Below, one piece after another: positions 37,210 to 45,489 of a DNA stretch of 64,000 bases. The position numbers and the translations under genes are program-made. The DNA is from Rhizobiales bacterium CCH10-E5. Its GTDB lineage: Bacteria > Pseudomonadota > Alphaproteobacteria > Rhizobiales > Beijerinckiaceae. The stretch spans positions 27,808-91,807 of the forward strand of contig LSIG01000210.1 in assembly GCA_001556125.1 (NCBI GenBank). The letters are read 5' to 3'. Each line of letters starts with the position of its first letter. Position 1 is the stretch's first letter. Under the pieces are notes generated by a model. It saw nothing but the letters and a program-made list of their open reading frames with translations, did not search any database and had not been told where the DNA came from.

Positions 37210-38175
37210 TTGCCGATCATCGACTGGAAGAGGCTTGCGGCGAGCGCACTCGCGCCCGCGGTGCTGATCGGGCTCATTCTCGGGGCCATGCTCTGGCACC
37301 AGCACGAGAGCGTGGAGCGCGTCGCGGATCGCGATCGGGCGGCACAGATGCGGCTCGTCGGCTCGCTGCTCGACGCCAATCTCGACCAGGCGGCGAAATT
37401 CTCGCTTGCCCTGGCGGAGACCTTCGCGCGCAATCCCCAGATCCGCGAAGCCCTGGCCGCCGGCGACCGCGCCCGGCTGGAAGCCCTATCCAAGGACGCC
37501 TACCAGTACCTCAGCCGCCAGGCGAGCGTGCAGATCTTCGGCTATCACTCGCCCGACCTGCGCTACCTGCTGCGGATGCACCGGCCCGACCAGCATGGCG
37601 ACGACATCTCCGGCTTCCGCGCCATGGTTGTCGCCGCCAACCGGCTGCGACGCTCCCAGACTGGCGTCGAGATCGGCATCGCCGGCATCGGCATCCGCGG
37701 CGTCGCGCCGATCGAGCAGGGCGGCACGATGCTGGGCAGCGTCGAGGCGGGGCTCGACATCCGCCCCATGTTGGACCTGGTGAAGACAGCGACCAATACC
37801 GAGATCGCCGTGGTGGCCGCCGCCTCCCTCAGCGGCGTCGCGCTCGACCCCAAGCTGCCTTCCATCGGCGATCTTTCGATCATGGCCTCGACCAATGAGG
37901 CCTTGTTCGCGCGCTTCCTGCGCGCCGTTCCGACGAAGCCCGTGCGGGATGTCGAGGTCGCCACGCGCCGGCTCGACGGCCAGAGCTATGGCGTGATGGC
38001 GCAGCCGCTGGTCGATTTCTCAGGCCGGCTCATCGGCATGGCGATCATGCTGAAGGAGGAGCCCAGCTCGGACTGGCGGCGACTGACGACGGAGCTCTGG
38101 GTCATCGCGCTCTGCGGCGGCATCGTCGCCTTCGTCGGCTTCCTCGTGCTGGCGCGCCGGCGGCGGGACGCGTGA
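37210..38175 (+). CDS. Membrane-anchored double-Cache sensor protein without output domain
   Basis: A 321-residue protein from a TTG start behind a G-rich stretch. TM1 is at about residues 9-29 (AASALAPAVLIGLILGAML); a periplasmic region of about 255 residues follows; TM2 is at about 290-312 (LWVIALCGGIVAFVGFLVLA), with only a short RRRRDA tail inside. The centre (QIFGYHSPDLRYLLRMHRP, DISGFRAMVVAANRLRRSQTGVEIGIAGIGIRGVAPI) matches the dCache_3-type ligand-binding domain of chemoreceptors. No HAMP, kinase or MCP part exists. Its stop overlaps the start of the ion-channel gene, so it is probably a sensing partner of that channel. Confidence 0.8.
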   Translation: MPIIDWKRLAASALAPAVLIGLILGAMLWHQHESVERVADRDRAAQMRLVGSLLDANLDQAAKFSLALAETFARNPQIREALAAGDRARLEALSKDAYQYLSRQASVQIFGYHSPDLRYLLRMHRPDQHGDDISGFRAMVVAANRLRRSQTGVEIGIAGIGIRGVAPIEQGGTMLGSVEAGLDIRPMLDLVKTATNTEIAVVAAASLSGVALDPKLPSIGDLSIMASTNEALFARFLRAVPTKPVRDVEVATRRLDGQSYGVMAQPLVDFSGRLIGMAIMLKEEPSSDWRRLTTELWVIALCGGIVAFVGFLVLARRRRDA

Positions 38176-39239
38176 TGCATCGCCTGCTGCTGATCGCTGC
38201 ACTGCTGATCGCCTCGGTGGCGGGAGCCTCCGCCGAGGAGGCGGCCGCCTCCCGCACGGGTCTGCCGCAAAGCGTCGAACTGCCGGTGCGGGTGCGGGTC
38301 GCTTTGCGCGTGCTCAACGTGCTCGAGATCAAGGAGGTCGCCGGCCAAGGGCGCCTCCAGGTCGAACTGACGCAGCGCTGGCAGGATCCGCGGCTTTCCT
38401 TCGATGCCATCGCGCGCGGCCTCGCTAGGGACGACCGGGTCGGGGACGAGGCGGACGAGTATCTGAAGACGATCTGGACGCCGGGTCTGACGCTCGACAA
38501 CCAGATCGGCGACAAGGATTCGCGCAGCGTCGCGCTGTCGGTCCATGCCCATGGCGAGGTCATGCTGATCGAGCGGTTCGAAAGCGATTTCCGTTTTCGC
38601 ATGAACATGGACGCCTTCCCCTTCGACCAGCAGAGGCTGACGCTGTCGCTCTCGCTGCCGCGCTATCCGCAGCAGGAGGCGGTGATCGTCACCACCGAGG
38701 CGGATCGGCAATTCTCGGGCGTCGATGCCACGCCCTCGGTCGTCGACTGGCGCCCGCTCGGCCTGCGCTTTGCTAGCGAGCCGGCCATGGGCTGGAACGC
38801 GCGCTCCTATTCGCGGCTGAACGCCACGGTCACGATGGCGCGGGACGCGCAGCGCTATGTCCTGCGCGTCTTCGTACCGATCATTGCCGTGCTGGCGGTC
38901 TCGCTCTTCGTGCTGTGGTCGCCCGGCCTCAAGGAGCAGGACAAGGGCGGGCTGATCTTCTCCTCGCTGCTCGCTCTGGCGGCGATCAGCTTCACCTTCG
39001 AATCGAGCTTCCCGGGTTCGATCTCGCTGAACACGCCGATCGCCGAGATGATCTCGCTCGGCTATCTCTATCTCGTGGCGGTGCTGATGTTCGAGATCGC
39101 GCTGGCCGTCGTCATCGCCACGCCGCAGGGGCGCTGGACGGCCGAGGCCACGGCGCTTCGCTATCACCTGCGCTGGGCGCTGCCGGCCATCATGCTGATC
39201 GTCTGCCTCGGCGCGGCGCTCAGGGCACTGCCGGGCTGA
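38172..39239 (+). CDS. Pentameric ligand-gated ion channel (prokaryotic Cys-loop/Pro-loop receptor)
   Basis: A 355-residue channel subunit of the GLIC/ELIC family. A signal peptide (residues 1-21) precedes a beta-sandwich ligand-binding domain with RWQDPRLSFD, IWTPGLTLDNQ, VMLIERFESDF and the Pro-loop FPFDQQ (149-154); the bracketing cysteines of animal receptors are absent, as usual in bacteria. M1 is about 232-252, the pore helix M2 about 258-278 (KGGLIFSSLLALAAISFTF), M3 about 289-311, M4 about 331-351. Acidic residues at the inner pore mouth (LKEQDK) suggest cation selectivity. GTG at 38172 or ATG at 38175; both overlap the Cache gene's stop. Confidence 0.9.
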   Translation: MMHRLLLIAALLIASVAGASAEEAAASRTGLPQSVELPVRVRVALRVLNVLEIKEVAGQGRLQVELTQRWQDPRLSFDAIARGLARDDRVGDEADEYLKTIWTPGLTLDNQIGDKDSRSVALSVHAHGEVMLIERFESDFRFRMNMDAFPFDQQRLTLSLSLPRYPQQEAVIVTTEADRQFSGVDATPSVVDWRPLGLRFASEPAMGWNARSYSRLNATVTMARDAQRYVLRVFVPIIAVLAVSLFVLWSPGLKEQDKGGLIFSSLLALAAISFTFESSFPGSISLNTPIAEMISLGYLYLVAVLMFEIALAVVIATPQGRWTAEATALRYHLRWALPAIMLIVCLGAALRALPG

Positions 39240-39252
39240 GCCGGCGCTTCGC

Positions 39253-39522
39253 TCAGCGGCGCGCCGCAAAGAGCCGCGACAGCAGCCAGAGCGGCACGAC
39301 GATCAGCGCGCCGCCGATAATCCACTGGCCGACCTCGCGCAGCGCGCCGAAGCCGAGATCGCCGAGCGAGCGGACGAAGCGGGCCGCAGCATCGAAGAGG
39401 GCGCGGGGCGAGAGGCCCAGAAAGGCCATCGCCGCGCCGACGAGCAGCGAGATGAAGAGCAGCCGCACGAGCACGCCGAGCGGCGAGCCGCCGAGGAAGC
39501 GTTCGATCCTGCCGTTGGCCAT
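39253..39522 (-). CDS. Small two-helix membrane protein (DUF6460-like)
   Basis: An 89-residue protein from the ATG at 39522 (MANGRIERFLGGSPLGVLVRL). Two hydrophobic segments: LLFISLLVGAAMAFLGLS and IIGGALIVVPLWLLSRLFA. The opening NGRIERFLGGSPLGV is typical of a small alphaproteobacterial membrane family annotated DUF6460; function unknown. Convergent with the ion-channel gene (14-base gap). Confidence 0.75.
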   Translation of the reverse strand: MANGRIERFLGGSPLGVLVRLLFISLLVGAAMAFLGLSPRALFDAAARFVRSLGDLGFGALREVGQWIIGGALIVVPLWLLSRLFAARR

Positions 39523-39606
39523 TCCCAAAACCTCAATTCCCGTCGCGTCGAGAAGACGCCCGGGTGGTTGAACCCCGGCTGAACGGGCTGTCAACCCACT
39601 GGCCGG

Positions 39607-40287
39607 TCAGGAGGTGGCGGAGGCTCCGGCCGTGGCCCAGGCGGTGCCGGCGATCTTGGCGGCGGCGATGACGGCCTGGGTTCGGCTGTCGACGTCGAGC
39701 TTGGTCAGGATCGCCGAGACATGCGCCTTCACCGTCGCCTCCGAGACGCCGAGCTCATAGGCGATCTGCTTGTTGAGCAGCCCCTCCGACAGCATCATCA
39801 GCACGCGCACCTGCTGGGGCGTCAGCGTCGAGAGGTTGCGCACCATCGTCGCCGTTTCGGCATCGACCGGCGCGGTGAGATCGACGCCCGGAGGCGTCCA
39901 GACGCCGCCGTCGAGCACGGCGCGAATCGCCTCACCCATCTGCTCGACATCGGCCGTCTTGGGCAGGAAGCCGAGCGCGCCGAACTCGATGCAGCGGCGG
40001 ATCACCGCTGGATCGTCATTGGCGGAGACCACGATGACCGGGATCTCGGGATGGTCCGCCCGCAAAAAGAGCAGCCCGGAAAAGCCCTGCACGCCCGGCA
40101 TGGTGAGATCGAGCAGGACGAGATCGGCGTCGCCGCCGCTGTCGAGCGCCTCGGTCAGCGCCTCCAGCGAACCGACCTCGCTGACATCGGCGCCTTCGAG
40201 CGCGGTGGAGACGGCCTGGCGGAGCGCGCCGCGGAAGAGCGGATGATCATCCGCGATGACGATCCGTGTCGACGGCTGTCGTTTCAT
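39607..40287 (-). CDS. NarL/FixJ-type response regulator
   Basis: A 226-residue regulator. The receiver domain has acidic pocket ADD (12-14), phospho-acceptor Asp60 in LVLLDLTMPG and Lys in GFLPKTAD. The C-terminal LuxR helix-turn-helix (about 150-210) reads LTPQQVRVLMMLSEGLLNKQIAYELGVSEATVKAHVSAIL. No kinase is adjacent on the same strand; the orphan kinase at 33377 is one candidate partner, but nothing in the sequence proves it. Confidence 0.94.
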   Translation of the reverse strand: MKRQPSTRIVIADDHPLFRGALRQAVSTALEGADVSEVGSLEALTEALDSGGDADLVLLDLTMPGVQGFSGLLFLRADHPEIPVIVVSANDDPAVIRRCIEFGALGFLPKTADVEQMGEAIRAVLDGGVWTPPGVDLTAPVDAETATMVRNLSTLTPQQVRVLMMLSEGLLNKQIAYELGVSEATVKAHVSAILTKLDVDSRTQAVIAAAKIAGTAWATAGASATS

Positions 40288-40399
40288 GGGATCCCATCCT
40301 CATGCCCGGCCCGCATTGTGCCTCAATCGGGCACCGGTTCAAGCCGTCGGCGCGGGCTGCCGACGGGCAGGCTGTGAACCATCCGACGGCGGCGCGCAA

Positions 40400-42037
40400 T
40401 CAGCCATTCGACGGCAGCAGCGCCTCCAGCGCCTCGATCCGGTCCGCCTCGCGGGGCGGTTTGTCCCAGCGGATACGGCTGATCCGGGGAAAGCGCATGG
40501 CGACGCCCGACTTATGGCGGGTCGAGCGCTGCAGCCCTTCGAAGGCGACTTCGAAGACGAGACCGCTCTCGACAGTGTGCGTGACCTCGCGGACCGGCCC
40601 GAAGCGGTTGAGCGTGTGCTTGCGGACGTAACGGTCGAGTTCGACCAGTTCTTCGTCGGTGAAGCCGAAATAGGCCTTGCCGACCGGCACGAGTTCGTCC
40701 GCCCCGCCCTCGCTGGCACGCCAGACGCCGAAGGTGAAGTCGGAGTAGAAGGAGGAGCGCTTGCCGTGGCCGCGCTGGGCATACATCAGCACGCAGTCGA
40801 TGAGCCTGGCCTCGCGCTTCCATTTCCACCAATGGCCTTTCGGGCGGCCCGGCAGATAGGGCGAGTCGAGGCGCTTGATCATGCAGCCCTCGACGGCCTC
40901 CGCATCGGCGCCGGCGCCGGCCGTCGCAGGGGCGGCGCGCGCGGCGGCCAGATCCTCCCAGTCGCGGAACGCAATCGGCGGGGAGAGATCGACGATCGGG
41001 CTGTCGAGGCGCGCGACGAAGGCCTCCAGCCGGGTCCGGCGGGCCGAGAGCGGCAGGTCGCGCAGATCCTCGTCGCCATCGACGAGCAGGTCATAGGCGC
41101 GGATATGCGCGGGATGCTCGAGCAGCATCTTGGATGTCACGCTCTTGCGGTTGAGCCGCTGCTGCAGGCTGTTGAAGCTCTGGACCGCCGCCTCCCGCCG
41201 CACCAGGAGTTCGCCATCGAGCGCGCCGTCCAGCGTCAGCGCCTCGACCACATCCGGAAATGCGGCGGCGATGTCCTCGCCGGTGCGCGAGAACAGCCGC
41301 GTGACGCGCTCGCCATCCGGCCGCGTGCCGGTGACGGCCTGGACGCGGATGCCGTCCCATTTCCATTCGGCCTGGAATTCGGCCGGGTTCATCTTGTCGA
41401 AATCGCCGTTCTCGATCGGGTGCGAGAGCATCACCGGGCGGAAGGGCGCGGGATCAGTCGCCTCGGGCCGCGGTCCCCTGCCCTCGAGCCAGGCGAAGAG
41501 CGTGGCATAGGGCGGCTCAAGCCCGTGCCAGACCTGCTCGACCTCGTCGGCCGGGATGCCGCCGAGGCTGGCGGCGGCCGTCTTGGCGAGGCGCGCGGAG
41601 ACGCCGATGCGCAGCGAACCGGTGATCAGCTTCAGCAGCGCCCAGCGGCCGGTCTCGTCCAGCGCGTCGAGCCAGGAGGCGACCAGGCGCGGCAACTCGG
41701 TCTTGCCGACGCTGCGCAGACCTTCCACGACATCCGGCAGGTGAGGCACGTCATTGGCGCCGTGCCGTGCCGGCCACATCAGAGCGACGGTCTCGGAAAG
41801 ATCGCCGACATAGTCGTAGGAGAGCGCGAACAGCACCGGGTCGGTGCGCTCGGCGATCAGCGCCCGCACGAGTCCGGATTTCGCATTCGGGAAGACCAGC
41901 CCCCCGGTCATCGCCGCCAGAGCGAGGCCGCGATCCGGATCGGGCGTGCTGCGCAGATAGTCCGCGATCAGCGCCAGCTTGGCGTTGCGGCGCGGCTCAT
42001 AGGCCAGCCGGTCGAGCAGCCAGGCGAAGCGGTTCAC
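40400..42037 (-). CDS. ATP-dependent DNA ligase of the Lhr-associated repair cluster
   Basis: A 545-residue ligase that seals nicks using ATP. The nucleotidyl-transfer lysine is Lys226 in EWKWDGIRVQ; further motifs include RTGEDIAAAFP, LDGALDGELLV, EGCMIKRLDSPYLPGRPKGHWWKWK and the OB-fold region. The N-terminal 200-residue helical DNA-binding domain is present. This is the LigB/LigC-like ligase found with an exonuclease, Lhr-Core and PdeM, all in this window (42926, 46677, 49160). Here the SGNH hydrolase gene separates it from the exonuclease. Confidence 0.94.
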   Translation of the reverse strand: MNRFAWLLDRLAYEPRRNAKLALIADYLRSTPDPDRGLALAAMTGGLVFPNAKSGLVRALIAERTDPVLFALSYDYVGDLSETVALMWPARHGANDVPHLPDVVEGLRSVGKTELPRLVASWLDALDETGRWALLKLITGSLRIGVSARLAKTAAASLGGIPADEVEQVWHGLEPPYATLFAWLEGRGPRPEATDPAPFRPVMLSHPIENGDFDKMNPAEFQAEWKWDGIRVQAVTGTRPDGERVTRLFSRTGEDIAAAFPDVVEALTLDGALDGELLVRREAAVQSFNSLQQRLNRKSVTSKMLLEHPAHIRAYDLLVDGDEDLRDLPLSARRTRLEAFVARLDSPIVDLSPPIAFRDWEDLAAARAAPATAGAGADAEAVEGCMIKRLDSPYLPGRPKGHWWKWKREARLIDCVLMYAQRGHGKRSSFYSDFTFGVWRASEGGADELVPVGKAYFGFTDEELVELDRYVRKHTLNRFGPVREVTHTVESGLVFEVAFEGLQRSTRHKSGVAMRFPRISRIRWDKPPREADRIEALEALLPSNG

Positions 42038-42144
42038 CGGCGCGTCCCCCGACCGCGCCGGCGTTTACCAATGCGGCGAACTCTTGGCATCATTCAGTTT
42101 CCATTCATGAAGGCGCCCGCAGGCTGACCATCGCTGAGGGGGAC

Positions 42145-42921
42145 ATGCCGACCATGCGTGCTGCCATCCGGATTGCCGGCCTCGCCATCGCCATGGCGAC
42201 TGCGCTGTCGGGCGCCGCCCAGGCCGGTGCCTTCACCTGCCGTGAAACGCCGATCGTCGCGCCGAACCATAAGCTGACCGCGCTGGCGCCACGGATCGCA
42301 ACAGGCGGCAAGCTGGACATCCTCGCGATCGGCTCCTCCTCGACCGAAGGCGTCGGCGCCACCAGCCGCGACAGGAGCTACCCTGCGCGACTGCAGAGCC
42401 TGCTGTCGGCCGCGTGGCCCCGCGTCCAGGTCAGCGTGGCCAATGCCGGCATCGGCGGCGAGATTGCGCCCGAGACATTGCTCCGGTTGAAGAAAGCCCT
42501 GAGCGAGCGCCGCTACGATCTGGTGATCTGGCAGGTCGGCACCAATGACGCCGTGCGCGGCGGCGACATGGCGGCTTTCCGCGCGATGATCGCCGACGGC
42601 ATCGCCGTGGTGAAAAACGCTGGCGTTAGCCTCGCTCTGCTCGACCCGCAGTATTTTCCCGGCATCCGGGAGCCGGCGCGCTATCGAACCTATGTCGATG
42701 CAATCGCCGACGTCGCCAAGCGCGAGAGCGTTCCCGTGTTCACGCGCTACGAGACGATGCGGGAATGGCACGATGCCGATGCCCAGGCCTTCAAGGCCGC
42801 GCTCGCGGCGGACAGCTTCCATATGAGCGATGCGGGTTATGACTGCCTCGCCCGCGACATGGCGGCGGGTCTCGTCTCTCTGACCACCGGCGGCCGGCCC
42901 GTCGTCGCGCAGACGCGCTAG
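42145..42921 (+). CDS. Secreted SGNH/GDSL-type hydrolase
   Basis: A 258-residue esterase-type hydrolase with a signal peptide (to about ALSGAAQA). The four SGNH blocks are readable: Ser in LAIGSSSTEGVGA (GSS replaces GDS), Gly in VANAGIGGE, Asn in WQVGTNDAV, and Asp-His in DSFHMSDAGY. Start ATG 42145 lies close behind GAGGGGG; the ATG at 42154 is an alternative. Substrate unknown (lipid, acetylated polysaccharide or peptidoglycan are options). It sits divergent from the ligase and convergent with the exonuclease. Confidence 0.85.
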   Translation: MPTMRAAIRIAGLAIAMATALSGAAQAGAFTCRETPIVAPNHKLTALAPRIATGGKLDILAIGSSSTEGVGATSRDRSYPARLQSLLSAAWPRVQVSVANAGIGGEIAPETLLRLKKALSERRYDLVIWQVGTNDAVRGGDMAAFRAMIADGIAVVKNAGVSLALLDPQYFPGIREPARYRTYVDAIADVAKRESVPVFTRYETMREWHDADAQAFKAALAADSFHMSDAGYDCLARDMAAGLVSLTTGGRPVVAQTR

Positions 42922-42925
42922 CGCT

Positions 42926-44002
42926 TCAGACCGGAACGGCATCGGCGCCCTCCACGGCAGCCTCGGCCTCGCCCTCATCACCATAACCCACAAGATGCAG
43001 CGGCCTGGCGCGCAGGCCGACGCTCGTGCACCAGTGGACGAGTGCATCGGCCTCGCCATGAGTGACCCAGATCTCGCCAGCGCCCGTCTCGCGGATGGTG
43101 GCCTGGAGATCGTCCCAGTCGGCATGGTCGGAGACGATCAGGGGCAGTTCGACGCCCTTCTGGCGGGCCCGGGCGCGGATGCGCATCCAGCCCGAGGCGA
43201 AGCTCGTCACCGGATCGGGAAACTTCCGCGCCCAGAGGTCCTGGATTGCGCTCGGCGGGCAGATGACGATCTCGCCGCCCAGCGTCTTGCGCTCCGCGGC
43301 GACAACCTTGCGGACCTCGCCCAGCTTGGCGCCTTCGGAGATGTAGAACTCGGTCAGCTTCTCCATCGCGCCATGGAGATAGAGCGGGCGCTCGTAACCG
43401 GCCTCGCGGATCAGCGCCATGACGCGCTGCGCCTTCCCCAGCGAATAGGCGCCGACGATATGCGTCCGCTCGGGAAAGAGCCGGACCGATTCCAGGAGCT
43501 TGCCGACCTCAGCATGGGCGGGCGGGTGGCGGAAGACCGGCAGGCCGAAGGTCGCCTCGGTGATGAAGATGTCGCAGGGCACGGGTTCGAAGCCGGCGCA
43601 AGTCGGGTCGCGCTCGCGCTTGTAATCCCCGGAGGCGACGATCCGCAGGCCGCCGCATTCGACGACGATCTGCGCCGATCCGAGCACATGCCCGGCCGGC
43701 ACGAAGGTGAAGTCCACCTCCCCGATGCGGATTATCTCGCCCGGCACGGCCTCCTGCCGCTGGCCGGTGAAGCCCTCGCCATAGCGCAGGGCCATGATGG
43801 CGAGGGTCTCGCGCGTCGCCAGCACGGCGCCATGGCCGGCTCTGGCATGATCGGAATGGCCATGCGTGATGAGCGCCCGCGCCACCGGCCGCACCGGATC
43901 GATGTAGACATCGGCCGGGGGGCACCAGAGGCCGGCCGGCGTCGGGATCAGCAGATCGGAGGGGCGCATCGTCCCCGGCGCGTTGCGTCTGGCCAGCGTC
44001 AT
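42926..44002 (-). CDS. Ligase-associated metallo-beta-lactamase-fold DNA exonuclease
   Basis: A 358-residue nuclease of the SNM1/CPSF-like MBL group. The metal site is seen in THGHSDHARAGH, with later ligands in GHVLGSAQI, GDYKRERDPTC and SDHADWDD. Close relatives are encoded with an ATP-dependent ligase, Lhr-Core helicase and PdeM phosphoesterase in a DNA-repair cluster, as here. Probably trims DNA ends before ligation. Divergent from the methyltransferase at 44026 with a 23-base gap, so promoters overlap. Confidence 0.92.
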   Translation of the reverse strand: MTLARRNAPGTMRPSDLLIPTPAGLWCPPADVYIDPVRPVARALITHGHSDHARAGHGAVLATRETLAIMALRYGEGFTGQRQEAVPGEIIRIGEVDFTFVPAGHVLGSAQIVVECGGLRIVASGDYKRERDPTCAGFEPVPCDIFITEATFGLPVFRHPPAHAEVGKLLESVRLFPERTHIVGAYSLGKAQRVMALIREAGYERPLYLHGAMEKLTEFYISEGAKLGEVRKVVAAERKTLGGEIVICPPSAIQDLWARKFPDPVTSFASGWMRIRARARQKGVELPLIVSDHADWDDLQATIRETGAGEIWVTHGEADALVHWCTSVGLRARPLHLVGYGDEGEAEAAVEGADAVPV

Positions 44003-44025
44003 ACTCCTCAGATAGACCCGCGCGC

Positions 44026-44988
44026 ATGATCGAAAAGGCCCCGCCCGCGCATTCCGCCAGTTCCGGCGATCCGACGCTGGACCGCCGCTATGGCTGGGCC
44101 GAGGCTGCGTTCAAGGAGGGAGACGCGCAGGCCTGCGTCGAGATCCTCGACCAGACGCTGGCGCAAGCCTACCACTTCACCGCCGCCTGGCATCTCTACG
44201 GCCTCGCGCAGGAGGCGCTGGGCCACAAGGAGGAGGCGGCGACCGCCTGGCGGCAATGCCTGACGCTCGACCCCAATGACCATTTCGGTGCTCGGCTCGA
44301 CCTCGCGCGGATCGGCGCGATGGCAGCCGAAGACGCGACCTCCGAGAATTTCTCCGGCACGCTCTTCGATGGCTATGCCGACCGGTTCGACAGCCATCTG
44401 ACGCAGGCGCTGCACTACAATGCTCCGGAACTGATCAAGGCCACGCTGGCTCGGCTCTGTGAAACCGCCGGCCGCGCCTTCCGGTTCGCGACCGTCTTCG
44501 ACCTCGGTTGCGGCACCGGACTCATGGGCGAGGCGATCCGCCATGAGGCCGGTTTCCTTGCCGGTTGCGATCTCTCGCCGCGCATGATCGAGCGGGCTCG
44601 GGCCAAGACGACGGCGACAGGCGGGCCGCTCTACGACAAGCTGGCCGTGGCGGGCCTCACCGCTTTCCTCGCCAGCCGTCCCGACGCCAGCGCCGATCTC
44701 CTGCTGGCGGCCGACGTCTTCGTCTATCTCGGCGAGTTGCGGCCGGCCTTCGCCCAGGCGGCTCGCGTCCTGTCTGTGGACGGGCTCCTGATCTTCACTG
44801 TCCAGAGCCACGAAGGCGAGGGCGTCATGGTGGGTGAGGATCGGCGGTTCGCGCATGCGGAGGGCTGGGTGAGGCAGAGGCTTGCTGAAACGGGGCTCGA
44901 GATCGTCTCGCTCGAACCCGTCAGCACGCGTCAGGACCGTGGCGCGGCGGTTCCCGGCCTGCTCGTGGCCGCCCGGCGGGCCGCCTGA
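44026..44988 (+). CDS. TPR-containing class I SAM-dependent methyltransferase
   Basis: A 320-residue protein. Two tetratricopeptide-like repeats occupy about residues 20-90 (ACVEILDQTLAQAYHFTAAWHLYGLAQEALGHKEEAATAWRQ), followed by a Rossmann methyltransferase domain with motif I FDLGCGTGLMG and ADVFVYLGEL. Related 'TPR repeat methyltransferases' are common in Rhizobiales; substrate unknown. Divergent from the exonuclease. The TPR part suggests a protein partner or substrate. Confidence 0.87.
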   Translation: MIEKAPPAHSASSGDPTLDRRYGWAEAAFKEGDAQACVEILDQTLAQAYHFTAAWHLYGLAQEALGHKEEAATAWRQCLTLDPNDHFGARLDLARIGAMAAEDATSENFSGTLFDGYADRFDSHLTQALHYNAPELIKATLARLCETAGRAFRFATVFDLGCGTGLMGEAIRHEAGFLAGCDLSPRMIERARAKTTATGGPLYDKLAVAGLTAFLASRPDASADLLLAADVFVYLGELRPAFAQAARVLSVDGLLIFTVQSHEGEGVMVGEDRRFAHAEGWVRQRLAETGLEIVSLEPVSTRQDRGAAVPGLLVAARRAA

Positions 44989-45075
44989 CTGCCGCTGCGG
45001 CAGGGTGCCGCGGTGGGAACAATCGTTCGTTTCGCGCGATATAGAAGCGCCCGCGGAGCACCGAAGCCGAAGCCC

Positions 45076-45474
45076 ATGTCCACCAGAGTTCTGATTGTCG
45101 AGGACGAGGTCCTGATCGCCATGGAGACGGAGGCGATCGTCGAGGATCTCGGCCATCATCCCGTCGGCATCGCCGCGACCTCCCGGGAGGCGCTCGCGCT
45201 GGCCGCCACCGAAGAGCCCGATATCGCGCTGGTCGACGTCAATCTCGCCGACGGGCCGACTGGCCCTGCGGTCGGGGCCAAGCTCGCCGATCTGGGCATC
45301 GCCGTCGTCTTCATCACCGCCAATCCGCGCATGCTGCAGCAGCGGATCGAGAATGCGATCGGCGTGTTCGACAAGCCGGTGGCCGACCGCGATCTGGCGG
45401 AACTGCTCGATTACGTCACGAGCCGCGCCGCTGGAAGACCGGCCCAGCCGCCGAGCCGGCTGCGGGTGTTCTGA
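45076..45474 (+). CDS. Single-domain response regulator
   Basis: A 132-residue stand-alone receiver. Acidic pocket VEDE, phospho-acceptor Asp in IALVDVNLADG, and Lys in GVFDKPVAD. The VVFITANPR stretch resembles the FATGUY-type variant of receivers that pair with HWE/HisKA_2 kinases. I use the ATG at 45076 (MSTRVLIVEDE). It is convergent with an HWE kinase whose stop is 15 bases away, which supports a partnership. Confidence 0.92.
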   Translation: MSTRVLIVEDEVLIAMETEAIVEDLGHHPVGIAATSREALALAATEEPDIALVDVNLADGPTGPAVGAKLADLGIAVVFITANPRMLQQRIENAIGVFDKPVADRDLAELLDYVTSRAAGRPAQPPSRLRVF

Positions 45475-45489
45475 CCTTCGCAGCCCGTT

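Noticed and set aside
40256..42127. 623-codon plus-strand frame opposite the DNA ligase
   Set aside because: Shadow of the ligase gene, whose catalytic motifs are intact on the minus strand.
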